A stretch of DNA of 64,000 bases from Baylisascaris procyonis. Its lineage: Eukaryota; Nematoda; Chromadorea; Rhabditida; Ascarididae. The DNA lies in assembly GCA_037389465.1 (NCBI GenBank), contig JAZARR010000197.1:7589501-7653500 (forward strand), in the 5' to 3' direction. The position numbers and the translations under genes are program-made. This document shows, piece after piece, positions 47,571 through 61,621 of the stretch (position 1 is the stretch's first letter; each line of letters begins with the position of its first letter). Below the pieces are notes generated by a model. The model saw only the letters and a program-made list of their open reading frames with translations. It had not been told where the DNA came from and ran no database searches.

Positions 47571-48173
47571 ACGGCCTAATATGCACATTTCCTGCGCGAA
47601 ATATACTCTTGCTGTTCTCTTTGCACTCTTCTATTCTCTGTATCCCTTCAATGACACATGCTTGACTATTGCGTTGTAATGTTGGCAAGTAAACGAACTT
47701 CTCCTTCATGTCTATGTTTTGCTTGAGACATGGAACGTTGTCTACTGGCTCTGTGGGGAAACAGGAAACCTTTCACATAGTGATAATTTACGCTTAATTG
47801 CAAAACCACTTAATTTTATCATCATTACTTTAAAAAAAACTATATGATTTATTGTTACGGTCAATAATTGTTCTGTTTGCTGGCATTTCACATCTGAAGT
47901 TTTATGTACCTTGGGCGATTTGAATTAGTAGTACACATCGTGAAGCGATCGTAGCTATTCCTTCAGTGCATCACATTTATAGTTACTGATGCTAGAATTA
48001 TTTGGTGGCACAAGTTCGATCCCTTCACTCAGATTGATGGGAATATTAGTCGATGTTTTCGAGGATTGCAATCCGTTAAACAACAGCTGAAACTGCCTGA
48101 AAAAGATATACATACGGCGTGATTCAAAGGATGTCCTGCGGTGGGTTCACAAATGGTCGATCAATTTTGGAGG

Positions 48174-48697
48174 AAAAAACTGCATATACGCAGACATTAT
48201 ATACGTATACGTGTAGACATATACGTTTATATGTTGTGGGTGCATACAAATTGCAGATACGTATCACTATATATGGTACATTATTTGCATAATACATACA
48301 AATTGCAAATACGTATCACTATATATGGTACATTATTTGCATAATACCATTTATGCGTTTGTGTACAACAATGGCACTTCATATACTACGACAGATTTTT
48401 GTTATAAATAACATTTTTGGAGTTTCATGATGGAGGAGGAATTGCGTTCTTCACAAAAATTTACACAGGGACGTCCTCCGGTTGCAGTAAGTTGAAGCCT
48501 CCTTGAATACGGCGGTCTCGCGTTGAGGTACTGCAGTAGATGTCATTATAAAACCTGCAATAAACTGAGATTGCGAAGAAGAGTGAGGTATCCGGTGTAT
48601 GATAAAGCCTCCTAGAGAGGTGGCACCCTCCATTTTAATATGCTAATAAATGCTCCATTGCAAAATTACATGTCAGATGGTCACGTACATCTCATGG
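48174..48697 (+). repeat. Intra-unit repeat copy B, unit 3
   Basis: Contains the 52 bp duplication at 48243-48346. Confidence 0.7.
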
Positions 48698-49840
48698 AGA
48701 TTTGAATTTATGTCGAGTGTCCGATAATTTACTTTAGAGCTCGGAATGGCGGAACGATCGTTAAATTTGTATGCTACGTGATGTGAAGGACGGATGTGAT
48801 GTTTGTGACATCTCATGTCGTCCTGCATCAGGAGCACGCTCGCCCCATTTGGGAATCCTTGACCTTCCTGAAGCTGTTCACATTGTCCCGTGTGGGTGTG
48901 TGGTTGTTTTTTGTGGAATGTTAAGTTATTTGGTAATACCAGTAAGCATTTCTTTAAAGTGGTCTAAAGAATAGCGGTGAGGCGAGTTGTTGGCATTATT
49001 GAAGACCGCTAGTGACGTTTTCTTGAAATTTGCGTATCTACCTTGGCAAGCTTACGTGACGAATGAAGGAGTTTACTAATAGTATTTGTCAGAAAGATGA
49101 ATGAGGCCGGTGACTTTAAACGATATGTAGTACGATGAGATGATTTAGCAGGAGGCATGCTGTAGCAGCTATATTGCAATAGAAATACTTTGGTAGTAAG
49201 ACTATCTTGTTCAGTAAGTAAGGGGCTGCAATTGAAAGTTTCATCTGCGAGAGAAGGGAAAAATTGTTGAGTTGAGTATCTTTCCTTTTGATAATACCAC
49301 TTCAGACGTCTCACTATTCCTTACCTGCTCTAAAAGTTCTCTGGTTAGGCTCATTTATGGGACTGAGAATCCAAGAACAAAGGATAAGATCTGGAGATTG
49401 GTCTCACAATTCGGGTGTCCCCTTCAGAAGCGTTCTTACGTGAGGTGATTGATGCGTGATGCCGTTATTAGCTCCTCCAGTGATCCAATTTCATAGAAGG
49501 GAGGGAATTCAATGATACATCCGCACAACTCGATCTACATTGCTAACCTATCTCTCTTCATTCCGTTTGCGGTGTGTGGGTACCGATAAACGGCAAGATC
49601 AACCTTCCCAATGAAACTGTGCACCATTATTACTGGTTATGAGAAGTAAGCCGATGATCCCACAACCGAGGAGGATGAGAAGGAAGGGGGGGGGGAAGGG
49701 GGATTCGCCATTTTCGCTCGTTCACAACTCGCAACACTTGAGAGTGATAAGCAAAATGTAAAATTTGTAGACCAGAGTCGACTAGAATAAAGTAAGCGGG
49801 ATATTCGATTATGCGTGTTGAGAAGGTTATTTGAAAGAAC

Positions 49841-49957
49841 ATGCCAAATGAGAGCATTTTGAGGACGATGTTGAATTTTGGTCTCCAAATATTAGAAGAT
49901 ATACGCGCAAATAAGAAAGAATTGGAAACCGATATTGCTCGTTATGAGAACATGTAA
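49841..49957 (+). CDS. Intact 38-codon frame (unit 4), doubtful
   Basis: Same frame as 19386-19502, without interruption. Confidence 0.25.
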   Translation: MPNESILRTMLNFGLQILEDIRANKKELETDIARYENM

Positions 49958-50607
49958 ACTCTCATGCTGCCGACAACAGCACTGTGCACGTGCTTGAACT
50001 TGGCTCCAAAGGGTGCGAACGTGGGCGAGGAGAAGATTAAAATGTAACAGAGAAGGAGTGGTTCAGATTGTATATGTTGCGCAACATTGTTGGCGTAAAA
50101 GAATGAGGGTACTGCGCGTCCGCTGCGCCGTCGAGTAGAAAGTAAACGCTGTGAGTAGCTAGAACAGAGTGATGTCTATTGTCAAGCTCTACAAGTGAAA
50201 TGCTATCTACTACGAAAGGATGCTCATTATCAAAAAAATACTAGGAAATTTTGACGACGAGGGAAATTTCACACGAGAGGACACCAGTCCACCTTTCACA
50301 ATGTAATGCATTTCTGAGCACTTATTTTCCAAATCTTTCAGAGGTTCCCTCAAATATTCGCAAATCCCCTACCCCTCTCTCACTCTCGCTGGAGTTTTCT
50401 CTTTAGACAGCTTTCAGGGAAAGCGCACAACGGTATAGATTGATATGACTATAACAGAGTTCCTCGTTAGATGTTCTTCCATCAGCTGCTTGGATGCACA
50501 AAAGAATGATGTCGACTTCGCATTCTTCTACTGCACGAATTTTATTCATCAGAAGGTTTCAGAATCTTCTATTGCAGTTGCAATCGGTAATGCGTCTGCG
50601 CGTCTGC

Positions 50608-50662
50608 GCGTGTGTGTGTGCGGTGTGTGTGTGTTGTGTGTGCGTGTGCGTGTGCGTGTGTA
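50608..50662 (+). repeat. (GT)n-rich microsatellite, unit 4
   Basis: Long form, as in units 2 and 3. Confidence 0.85.
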
Positions 50663-52694
50663 TGCGCGGGCAATAGCATACCTCATGACATCGGTATATG
50701 TAATGCAAGCGAATTACTTTCTCTATGGGGCATAATTTCACGTTTTTCATTTTTTCTCCTGTGTAACTATGCGGATCAGGGCAGTGGGTTAGGGGAGACC
50801 GCCTCGGTTGCGGTGAGTATTGTCACTCATTGCGAGTTGTATAGCGAGGGCCGAATTCGCGAGTGCGTCTTGTAGTACTTCGCTTGTTGTCGTTGCGGGC
50901 GCAGAATGCGTGAGTCTGTTATCCTCTATCTTTTTCTCCTACTTTCCTTCGCGTAAACTGGGGAAAGGTGTGACTCTGAAGGGATGTCAGCCTACGTTGT
51001 TGCCCAGAGGCACAAGTTATCTAGTGTGATATTTCAACTCAGGGGGATGCATTTTGATCCGGTTTTTTGCGTGTAACGTCCTAATAGACCGGAAAAAGTG
51101 TTCTTTTTTTGGTTTATGTGGAAAATGCTGGTGTAGCACCAGAGAAAATGATGCACACTTCATTACAATTTTACGCCCATTTTGGGAAATTCGAATGCGA
51201 ACCACTTTGAATGCTGCATCAATGAAGTCAGTAGACGGTGAAAAATATCCGAAGAATATGCGGAAGACCGCATGTAAAAACGTTTTCGGAATTGTTAAAC
51301 ATCGAAATCGACGTGGCCAATATTTCTAATCTCTTGCTTTTATATATTTTCGGTGTTATAAAAATGTTTGACTGGTGCAACAAAAAGAGAACACAAATGT
51401 TTGTAATACTTTGCCGGATTTGTTTTAATTATCTTATCGCCATCATTTTCTTTCACACCATAGGAGCAGGAAATGCGTCGTAAAAGAATTGGTTTTGTTC
51501 ACTTAACGAAGGTACTTTATTCCCACTGTATGGGGCCTTTTAAAACAATTTCGGTATAAGCACTGAAATTTACTTATGTAATCGCGATTCCAAAAAAATT
51601 AATTTTGGCACTATTAAACCCTAGTGAAAAAGTGTGGGATGAGGTGGGGACGTGTGGAAAAGCTTAGACCACTTCAACGATACGTTTCTTAAGCTTGCCT
51701 TCTATTCGAATTTTCGCTGATCGTACATAACACATAGAATGAGGTAAAATGAATCAAAAATCGAGAAAGTGCGCTGCAGCAATATTTTCCTACATTCAGA
51801 ATTCCATAGTTTCGCTTAACAAAAAGAAAAAAACCGCCTACCGCATCTTCCACACTTTAAGAATGTAAATTTTCACATCACATTTTTAGAATTATCATAT
51901 CATTGAGTAAAGCAAAACATTACGAACGGATTTTTGCTTATTGTAGCAGTTATTTCGATAGCAAGAAATGACGTTTATTATTTGCATTTATTACCTCAAT
52001 TGTATTCACAATTAGGTACAGAAGCATTTAGCTCGATTAATTTGAAATGTTTAGGTGATGGAAGTAGTGGTATACATCCAACAAATTTCTTCTGACTAAT
52101 TATCACCTCAAGCGACCGCAGCTTCCTGAAATTGTCTGCGATTCAATATGTACCAGTTTAATAGTGATAAGCTCGTGACACAATATCATCAAATTATCAA
52201 TAATAATGTGAAGTTCAGTTCATCAATGGTAATATTAGACAGTCATTCACAATCCTATAAAACGTATTGAAATAAAAGCCTAGCTCAAAGAATAAAGAAA
52301 CTTCAAGGCGATTTAAATGTGATCACATGAGCGACTGATAATCCTTTCAATCGCAAATAATCTCCATAAAATTCACTCCAAAACTTCTGCCAAGAGTTTC
52401 AAGCATCAAGTCGGCTTTATATGACTCGACCAATTATTTATCGTTCTAAAAATTGGCAAACTATATAAAAAAATTTCACGTGTACTATCTATATCTCTTT
52501 CACAGAATAAGTGACCTATTCTAAAGTACTATCTTATCTTCTGTTATCTTATCACCGATCTGGAATATTTGGGACCAATATCTCTTTAAAAAATTACGGA
52601 ACAAGTGATGTACTACTGTCTCATCAGTCTCACGCGCCCACCGGAGTGTCGTATAACGTATGCACATGAACTGACGGGAGTTCATAACACTAGC

Positions 52695-52804
52695 TTGATG
52701 ACTAGTGAAAACGTCCGCGGTAGCTCAGTGGTAGAGCACTCGTCCGGCAAGCGAGAGATCGCGTGTTCGTCCCCGTCTGCGGACAAGTTTTCATTGGTCA
52801 TCAA
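52695..52804 (+). ncRNA. Extended hairpin around tRNA-like core, unit 4
   Basis: Both arms are unchanged. Confidence 0.55.
52714..52784 (+). tRNA. tRNA-Ala-like sequence, unit 4 copy
   Basis: Unchanged copy of 7034-7104. Confidence 0.55.
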
Positions 52805-53427
52805 AAACACTCATTATCATTCTCACTCTGAGCCGGACTTCAGTTGACTCAAAACTCAAAAACATCCAACATACAAATTCAACTTGTAGTGCGAAATTAT
52901 CCAAAATTAAAGCATCGGTGACGTCGAACCAATCCGACACTAGCTTTGTAGTGCATGATGGAGATTTTCTAGTTCATCTACTTTGCTTCTGGTATGTACA
53001 TACTTAAGGCACTACTTGAAGAGTGTTGCTAAGCATAGTTTCAGGATTGAAAGTTGGTAGCAAGCGTCCATCGGGTGATCCACCCAGAGAGTGCCATAGA
53101 GACAGAGAGAAAGTATTTTGTTCGCTATTGTATTATTCCGATGTGACAATTCGACAAATTTTGGGCACAGATAACTGAAACTGTAAAAGTGCATAGTAAA
53201 TAATGTTGCAAAATTTGAATTTTCGGCGCTGATAAGAGTTTTCCAGAGCATCTTGAGCTCAATCGCTCGAAGGAGATGCAGCTATAATCATAATCTAAAA
53301 CATCTGCAGACTGCAATTTACTTCTTACAATACGGTTGTAATAGAAAAATGCCTAATACATTCACATCGTCCACTCCCGGTTCAAAAACATCATATATAC
53401 GAAATCATGTGCCTCCATAGCGCTTAC

Positions 53428-53637
53428 TTTTCGGAAATTCCAACTGCGCTGTTGTCAAACTGTAGGCGGCCGTGGTCGTTGTAGCAACACTGCTTGTTTC
53501 TGATGTATTGCTTTTCATAGAACTTAACGTGATATCGCTTGTTTCAGTGACGTGGACAGTTGAACTGACATTGTCCGTTGTTAGCAACCCTATTTCGTTC
53601 GGCTGATAGGTTCTGCTATCGTCAGGTACACTTTCAC
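53428..53637 (-). CDS. Mucin-like exon A, unit 4
   Basis: Identical to the other three copies. Confidence 0.5.
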
Positions 53638-54346
53638 CTATAAAGTATATTTCGTAGTCAAATTAGCTTCGCGATAAGTTCCCACAATTAAATAACGTCT
53701 ACCGTTTTGATGAATCACATGACAGAGATGAATTTCATAATGCTAATTTATGATAACACCAATTTCCAAAGTCAGTAAAGACTCCCTTTTCGGAAATTTT
53801 TGCACCTTTAGAAAAAGTGTGAATTATGTCGAAAAAATTGCGAACAGAAATAGCGATAAACTGAAATATCTTTCTAATTTCACTCATATTGGACGGATCA
53901 CAAAGTGTTGATGCAATACGCCTACACTACAGCAGTATGGGACGTTATGAAACTACAAGCATTATTTAAGTTTGCTAGCCATTATAATAATATACAGACA
54001 GGGTTGCGAACTGTCTTAGTGATGAATAAAAATTTCTTTTTAAATTATAGAACGGTGACTGTTCTTTTTTCGAACAATTATCACTTGAGAAATTCATTTC
54101 CAATAAATATTAAAATTGTAGAAATCGATAGAAGACAAGAGATGTAACACTTGATTTTTCTCCAATAAGATGAAGTGTCTTGTAAATCGTCGCCTTGCGA
54201 GGGCTTTTATCGTGAATGCCTTTTCGTAAAAGTGGGCAATTCTCACATTTGAATAAAAGAAGAGAAATGAAAATAGACAACGATGACGCGATTGGAGGAA
54301 TCACTTATATAGTTTGGCAAGAGTTTGGTCTCTTTATGATATTTAC

Positions 54347-54659
54347 TTTTAGTTTCGTTCAGTAGTACGTTTGATTTGGAAGCTGTTGTTTTTTTTTTTT
54401 TGAGGATCGGTTATGGCTGTTGTAAGCAGATTGGCTTCGTTTGATCTTGTTTTGGATTCTGGAACCGTTGTTGCACAAGTCTCGGTCATGGTCGTTGTTC
54501 TATGCAGATTGGCTTCGCTCGTTGCTGGTTTAGATTCTGCAACTGTTGAAGTACTAGCATTGGTTGGGGTCGTTGGCTTGCTAATTCCGCTTGTAAACCC
54601 ATTAGCGCTAGTCGTGTTTTCTTCGTTCCTAAGGGTGCTTTCAATAACTCTATCGTCAC
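54347..54659 (-). CDS. Mucin-like exon B, unit 4 (13-A run)
   Basis: The 13-base A run and the exon sequence match units 2 and 3, not unit 1. Confidence 0.45.
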
Positions 54660-55034
54660 CTGCAAAGCAAAGCCTTTATCTACTAGATGAAGAGAGATAA
54701 TACGAAATTCAACCATCAAACGATACCAACTTAGGTAGTTTCGTTTATATACATATAAAGTCAAGGATGTGTGATTAGTCAGAATCACCGTGGATTAATG
54801 CAAAACCCGCACAATAATTGTCTATTCTTGCGAATTTTCGGCTCTACTTTCTATTCCGCTCTACTTTCTATTGAATTTTCGGCTCTACTTTCTATTGAAT
54901 TCTTGGCATTTGTTTTCACGCGGTGCGGTCGTGCCGGCTGTATTTCTCAATCGGCTGAGGAACTCATTGGAGCAATTTGTTTGCGACTGTTTATTTTCTT
55001 CTGCTAACAACGTGTACGTAGACTATTCTTTCTG

Positions 55035-55876
55035 ATGGTACATAACGACGTGAAATCGGATCTGACTGGAAAAAGAAAGAAGCCTAAGAAACCAATCGTA
55101 CTGGGCGGCCAACCAACCCGTCGTGAAGACAGTCAGCCCGCTTCTGAGAGAGGTACCGCAAATTACTCGGAAATGGCTCTAAGTATTGACAAAACGCTTC
55201 AGCTTAAGATGGCGAAGATGATCAACGACGCAGTTGTGGTTGCACTGGGCGCAATAACTGAACGATTCACGAAGGCGCTCACTGAGACTTTACAACCGAT
55301 TATGCTGACCTTGTCAGATATCATCAAAGAGCTTACGAGAATCAAAGCTGAGGCCGTTACATCGTCATCTGCCGCCGGTGACCAATCTCCGCATGCTGTC
55401 CCGGCGGCAAAACATCAGGTACTCACTTCTGAAGTTGTCGTTTTGGGCTTATCGGAGCAATCCGACCACCCACCTCATGCGCGTAGAGAAATCGACAAAG
55501 AAGCAATCCTTCGATTGTTGGACGAGCTCAATGTGGACGCTGTCCCGACACAGGCTACCGAATGGGAACATATACGAGCGGACGCCAGCGATCGATCAAA
55601 CTAATCTTTGACAATTCTCATGATCCTATCCAAATTCTTCGGAACGCGCATAAATTGAAAACCAAAGCCAATTTCAAGTCTGTTTATGTGCGTCCCTCCT
55701 ACAGCTCCGAGTTACGCGCGGAGCTGCGCGAGTCACGCAAAAATGACCCCACTGCGGTCATTTACCGTGGAAAGGTGATGAGCAGGAGTCAGATCCCGAA
55801 GAATAGAGGACATGGTATGGCAGAGAAAGCAGAAATAAGGTCCAGTCAGAGCCAAAATTTTCAACAACAGCGCTGA
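55035..55876 (+). pseudogene. CR1 ORF1, frameshifted in unit 4
   Basis: The missing T near 55554 is the same lesion as in unit 1. The first frame ends at 55604 and the C-terminal domain is displaced to another frame ending at 55876. Confidence 0.85.
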
Positions 55877-55980
55877 TGTCAGCGCACGCCCCAGCCTCAG
55901 CCTCTCATTAACCTTTCCCCATCTCTTCCCAACTAACACAAATCACCTCTGAGCCAGCTCCACCACGTAACAAATTCCTA

Positions 55981-58091
55981 AGATGTACATACTTCAATGC
56001 TCGCTCTATCATGAATAAGTTAAGCTCTTTAAATGTTTTACGTGAATTCGATTCTCCTGATATTGTTGTCCTAAGTGAAACCTGGCTAAACGAAGACGAC
56101 TCTGACTCTCTGTTAAGTCTGCATTCTTCGTACAATGTGCACAGATGTGACCGAATCTCGGGAGCTAACGGTGGTGGTGTTGCAATTTTGGCCAAAAAGC
56201 AAATTTCTTACGTAGGCATAAAGTCAAAGGCATTTAAATTCCTTTGTGAGGCCTTGTTCGTTGATTTCATTGATAGAAGTGGCTTCTGCTTTCGCCTAAT
56301 TGCAGTTTACCGACGGCCCGGTATAAACACGGAAGAATCCACCGAATTGCTGGAGAAAGTTTCTGAGTTGTGCGCAGTCGAATATCCATCGGTTGTTGTT
56401 GGCGACTTCAATTATCCGCTGACCTCCAAGGAGTACGACACGCACTCGACGCCTTAAAATATTTGCGCCTTAAAATCTGAAAGTAATTTCATCATTACAC
56501 GTGACCAACAAAAATCTGAGATGTTTGCAAACTACTTCTCCGAAGTATTCATCAATGACGATAACGAGATACCTGCTTTCCCGGTAAGATGCGATAAAAA
56601 ACTTAATTGGGTTTCTCTTGACTCTGATGTGGTCAGTGCAGCTATTACAAAGCTCAGTGATAAGATTTCTTTGACCCCAGACTCGGTACCTTCGTACTTT
56701 ATAAAGCGAACCCTTCATGGTTTATGTTACTCACTTTCTTATATATTTAAACACAGTTTGGTTACTGGTTCCATATCATCAAAATGGAAGACTGCTATTG
56801 TGACGCCTGTATAAAAAAAGGGTCCAGCGAACAGGGTACATAATTATCGCCCCATTAGACTAACTTCATCAATATGTAAAGTCCTGGAAATTATCATAAA
56901 AGAAAATATAATGTCCCATTTCGATTCAAACGCTTTGATTAGCCCTGCTCAGTATGGTTTCCTGCCACGAAAGTCCACGCTCTCACAGCTGATATCTTGC
57001 TTCCATGACTGGCGCTCTGCGGTGAATAAAAACCAGCAGGTCGAGGTGGTTTATATTGACTATGCTGAAGCATTTGATACTGTCTGCCATCAAAAACTGT
57101 TGATCAAACTTAAAGGTTATGGGATATCTGGTGAACTTTTGAAATGGCTAAAATCATTTCTCTCACAGCGAGAATTTAGCGCAAAAATTGGCCCATGCTA
57201 TTCACAGCCCCGAGTTATTACTAGCGGAGTTCCACAAGGGAGTATACTTGGCCCTCTACTCTTTCTCATTTATGTAAACGATTTATCTGATGGTTTGTCG
57301 AGTACGTGCCGATTGTTTGCGGACGACCTTAAGATTTATCGCTCACTCAACAATCTTGCTGCAGATTCTCACGAACTCCAGAATGATCTTATATATCTAG
57401 AACGCTGGTCGCAAACATGGCAGTTGCGTATATCAGAAGAAAAAAGTAGCCTCTTCCATATAAACTCTCAACATGAGTGTCCCCTGCGTCTAAACGGGAA
57501 CAAGCTTTGCGACCAAAACGTAATCAGGGGCCTTGGGATATTTATAGTTCGAACTTAAAATGGACTTTTCACTGTACCGTAACAGCCAGAAAAGCCTCAC
57601 GAGTAGCCAACTGTATACTACGCTCACTGGAACATCCGTGCATCGAACATTACAGACTTCCTTTTATTGTCTATTGTCGCTCTCTTCTTGAATATGGTAC
57701 CCAGATACGGTCACCATATGCTCACAAGGATGCTGATATGATTGAAAATGTGCAAAGGCGATACACAAAATCCGCCTTTCGTAAGGCCTTTCCAAATTCT
57801 CTCATTCCCTCGTACCCTGAACGACTGCGGATTTTTGGCCTAACAAGTTTGAAATACCGCAGAATTGAATTTGACCTTCACTTATGCTTTAAGATAGTGA
57901 AAGGGTGCTGCGATATTCCGTTCGAGAACGTGTTTGCATACACCCGCTTCAACACACGTTCCAGATTTCATCGTTTTCAATTACAACGAAAGTTTTCGGC
58001 CACAACGGGTCTACTAAATTCGTTTTCCTCTCGAGTCATCCGACTATGGAATCAACTACCACCTGACATTGTTGAACCTCGATGGTATTAA
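55981..58091 (+). pseudogene. CR1 ORF2 remnant, unit 4
   Basis: Same deletion, stop and frame change as the other copies. Confidence 0.87.
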
Positions 58092-58868
58092 ATCAAAATT
58101 ATCCCAATTCGACTTATCGTCCTTGAGGGGCGCAGATGGCCAGCCCTTATCTGACTAATGAATGCTTCGTCTTACCTTGGCCATGTTGCCAGTGTTACTT
58201 CAGTGACGCTGCTTGAATACATTCACTTCTGATCTTCCTCTTCTCTCAGCTTTCTTTTCTGATCGGTGTTTTCATTTGCCCAGAACCCTTTGTCATTATC
58301 GTCAATGCAACTCTTTACATACTATGTGTGTCTCTTTATTTCTCAATAAAGCCGTTCGTTCGTTCGTTCGTTCGTTCGTTCCTTTCGTTTTCTAGTACAG
58401 TTTCGCATTTATTCGGTTTAGACGTGGTGAATCAACGAGAAATAATCGTGGGGACGACATAATTTGAAGAATGCAATAAAAGCTTTCGTAATCAGTGCGC
58501 AATGCCGTGTACCATAAAACATTCTCAGCGCCAATCCACAACAGCGTTTAAAACCACGTGGAGTGAATACTAACTTCGTCTATTCCTTCGCTTCACGCCT
58601 CCTTGGAACCGTACGATCTGTTAGGGTAAAATGCTTTATTAGCAGTCGCTGGTGGATGGCAATATCTTACCGATTGGATGGTTCATTTGTGTTGTTCCGA
58701 GAAGTTCAGCAGAAAAGCACAGAAGAAACTAAAGGAAAGCTTTGATCAACCGCATACCGTATCGCCTCAAGTATACTGCAACAAAGACTTCAGGAGAGCG
58801 CCGTATTCATGGTTGTGGGCAACGTTGAGATCGCGTCGTTGTTTTCACGAATCGCGCCTTCTCCTTCC

Positions 58869-59252
58869 ATATACGCACGTATTATAAACCTATATCTGTA
58901 TACATGTACGCATATATGTTGTATACATATAAACTGCACACATGTCATTATATATGCAATACCATTTATGCATATGCACAACGCTGACACTTCACATACT
59001 ACAACAAATTACACACTTCATATAATAAGACAAATTACTCCTGTACGTAATATTGTTTATAATGAGGGAGGAGTTATCGTCCCTCCAAAAATTCAGGACG
59101 TCTTCCGGTTGCTCTGTGTTGGAATCTCATTGAATATGGTGATCTCATGTCGAAATACTATGTATGTCTCTTGATGAAGCGGCATTCTCCATTTTAATAT
59201 GCTGTTAAATGCTTCACTGCAGAATTACATTTAGACGACCACGTACGTCTCA
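58869..59252 (+). repeat. Intra-unit repeat copy A, unit 4
   Basis: Partner copy B lies at 63401-63924. Confidence 0.7.
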
Positions 59253-59435
59253 TCCTGACGCACATCATCGACGGGAAGTTGTTCTGAAACGAACCCAATA
59301 TCGTCTGGACTTTAAGGGGGCTAGGGAGTTGGGGGGACAAGGTATGCGTTTTCAGAATGCACATAACAAGCCAATACGTTGCATTAATGTTGAACAGTGG
59401 AGAATTGTACTAGAAGAAGCACCTTCAGAACGTAC

Positions 59436-59628
59436 CTTTCCGTTCAGTCCTGCCTGAACGAGGCAAACAAATTGCATATTCGACACGACGACTGTGTATG
59501 CCTGTTCTTGCGTGCGTGTTTCCGTCCACCATCCTGCGCACCTATCTGAATATTGAATTGGGATTCGGTTGGTCGAGTTGCTGCCAATCACTTTGCCAAC
59601 CGAAGGCGCACGTTTAGTTACAGTTGAC
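59436..59628 (-). CDS. Candidate internal exon, unit 4
   Basis: Identical to 13757-13949. Confidence 0.3.
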
Positions 59629-60176
59629 CTAACGGTAGTTGGTTTAATTTTCTCATCGGCAAGCAGTACTACGAGCTGGGTGACGTAGTCAATGTGTGGT
59701 CACTTATCTGCCAGCATTCTTGTTTCTTTAAGAAAATCTTACCAACTTGTTTCTTAATATTGAGTACATCCCAGTCGGTAATCCCAAAAGGTGAGAATAA
59801 ACTTTTGTATCTCCGTCATCCTGCATTCGATGTTTCTGAGCAGTAGAATCCATTGCTCACCTCGCAGAGAAATCACCTGTGTCTCGTTGTCTCGTCCAGA
59901 CGCTCCTAGTGCCCTCGATAATCTACTACTGCCCCCGTTCACTAATCCCATCCTGAATGAAATTTGCTTTTGAGCAATATGAGACCATCATAAGGATAAA
60001 GTTAGCACGCACATTCTATCGCTCGTCTAAGTTGCAGTAACTCACAAAGAATGTGATGAATAGTAACGAAATTGCTGTATAGTAGGGGTCATTTTGTGTT
60101 GTGCGTTATATCCGTCAAGTTTCTTTTATTTCCCGCGTGGGGAACTGCTAGACAAGTGAGCTAGTGAAAGGTCTAG

Positions 60177-60661
60177 GTGAGCTTATTCCTACGCGAATAC
60201 ATGCATACGAAGAAGACGATCCAAAAAACAGTTGCCCACCACACTGAGTACCTGATCAGCAAAGTGCAGTCAACTGCTTCCGTGCAGAGCAAGGGAAAGG
60301 ACGATCGCATATCACATCAAAGTCTCTACGAATGCCTTAGCGATCTCAAGGCACAACAAACTGTCCATGAATGACTTAAGGCTAAACTTGGAGCGTATAA
60401 GGAGAGCGTACTTGCTTAGAAGGAGCCATTGTTCCTTTCGGTGTTCCATATGGGGTGAAGCCGCAGCGGATGCGCAAACGCTGGGGCGCAATTTCAGGTG
60501 TAGGCGAACGCTGCCCTCCCGTTGGGCTCTTCGCAGCATGGAAGTTTTTATCGAAGAATATCGAAGACTTTATTACAAAAAGTAAACCCGACACACTTCC
60601 AAAGGTTAGCCTAAACTCGATCCGAACCTCAACCATGACTGCGGCTGCTATCGGAATCTAG
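60177..60661 (+). pseudogene. Decayed coding segment, unit 4
   Basis: Same lesions as in unit 1. Confidence 0.4.
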
Positions 60662-60753
60662 CCCGACGTATTATCATCTCGTCATACGTTTCATCTGGTT
60701 GCTGCTGCAATCATTTAATCCGACCACTTCGCGAAGCGCTTAAACGTATTCAG

Positions 60754-61016
60754 GTGAAAAAGAGCTATTGGTGAAATTTATCACCACACAGTCTCAGAAT
60801 AGCATACTTTTCAATGGGATTGACCGCTGTTCTGATTCTGAATTAAGAAATCTATTTTTAGGCAAGCATATCACCATTAAAACAACAAAATTAGCACTGA
60901 AATTTAACGACTTGCTATTTTCTAATCATTGGGAACAAATGCAACGAATCATATTGAAATTGACCGAGTCCAAAAGGCTCGTCGTATACTATGCGCTCTA
61001 TCAGGCAATTCAATAG
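60754..61016 (+). CDS. Candidate terminal exon, unit 4
   Basis: Identical frame and acceptor to unit 1. Confidence 0.35.
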
Positions 61017-61545
61017 CTGTAACCCTCTAAGCTCAGATGATGAAATTTGATGAGAATTAAACTGGCGACAGATAGTTGGCGACTAGTTAAATCTGTTTAT
61101 TGACCAGCACAGGGATATGAAAAATGCGCGTCAAAAAGCGGTCATGCACAATATCAAGCATTCATCTACAAATTTTTTTAAAAAAAATCTTCAGTTTTTT
61201 CGAGGTTTTTGTGAATGGTTTATCAACGGATGGCCAAAAATGGCGCAACCCTTATCGTCACACACTCTTTACAAAAAGTACAAATCGTTGATGTTGATCT
61301 TAACTCGTACCAAACAAGGTCTTTCAGAGCACTTTTGAGACACTAAATCCAGCAAAAGCCTTCCGTCTGCTAACGTTGGCAGATGACGCGTCAGTTCTCG
61401 ACGGTGTGTATTTCATATTCAACAATGCTACACGAATTAAAATTCATATGAAGGGTTTGTGCCCTTCTATAGTTCATTGATGTACTTTTAATCAGATTAT
61501 TCGTTTTCACGGGATAGATTTGAGAGAAAAAATCGTGTTAAGGAT

Positions 61546-61621
61546 AGATAAAAGGCTGCAGCGACTGGCTACGATCAGTTCGCATCTCATATCCAGCAAC
61601 GGTGAGTGATTGCTTATCATT
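61546..61621 (+). promoter_or_regulatory. Putative SXC gene promoter, unit 4
   Basis: GATA/TATA-like box and initiator are unchanged. Confidence 0.45.

Larger units (their letters stand above)
33644..48871 (+). repeat. Tandem array unit 3
   Basis: Nearly identical to unit 2 over its whole length, with differences mostly in homopolymers (a G run near 34458, an A run near 45950) and single bases such as c to g near 37201. CR1 ORF1 is open here. Gene-free stretches with nothing recognised: 33644-34612, 34730-35370, 35660-37466, 37577-38199, 38410-39118, 43155-43641 and 47571-48173. Confidence 0.95.
54832..58381 (+). mobile_element. CR1-clade LINE, defective (unit 4)
   Basis: Shares the unit 1 ORF1 deletion but otherwise lies in a unit 2/3-like background. 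AATAAA is at 58345 and (GTTC)n runs to 58381. A private a for g change lies near 57401. Confidence 0.85.
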
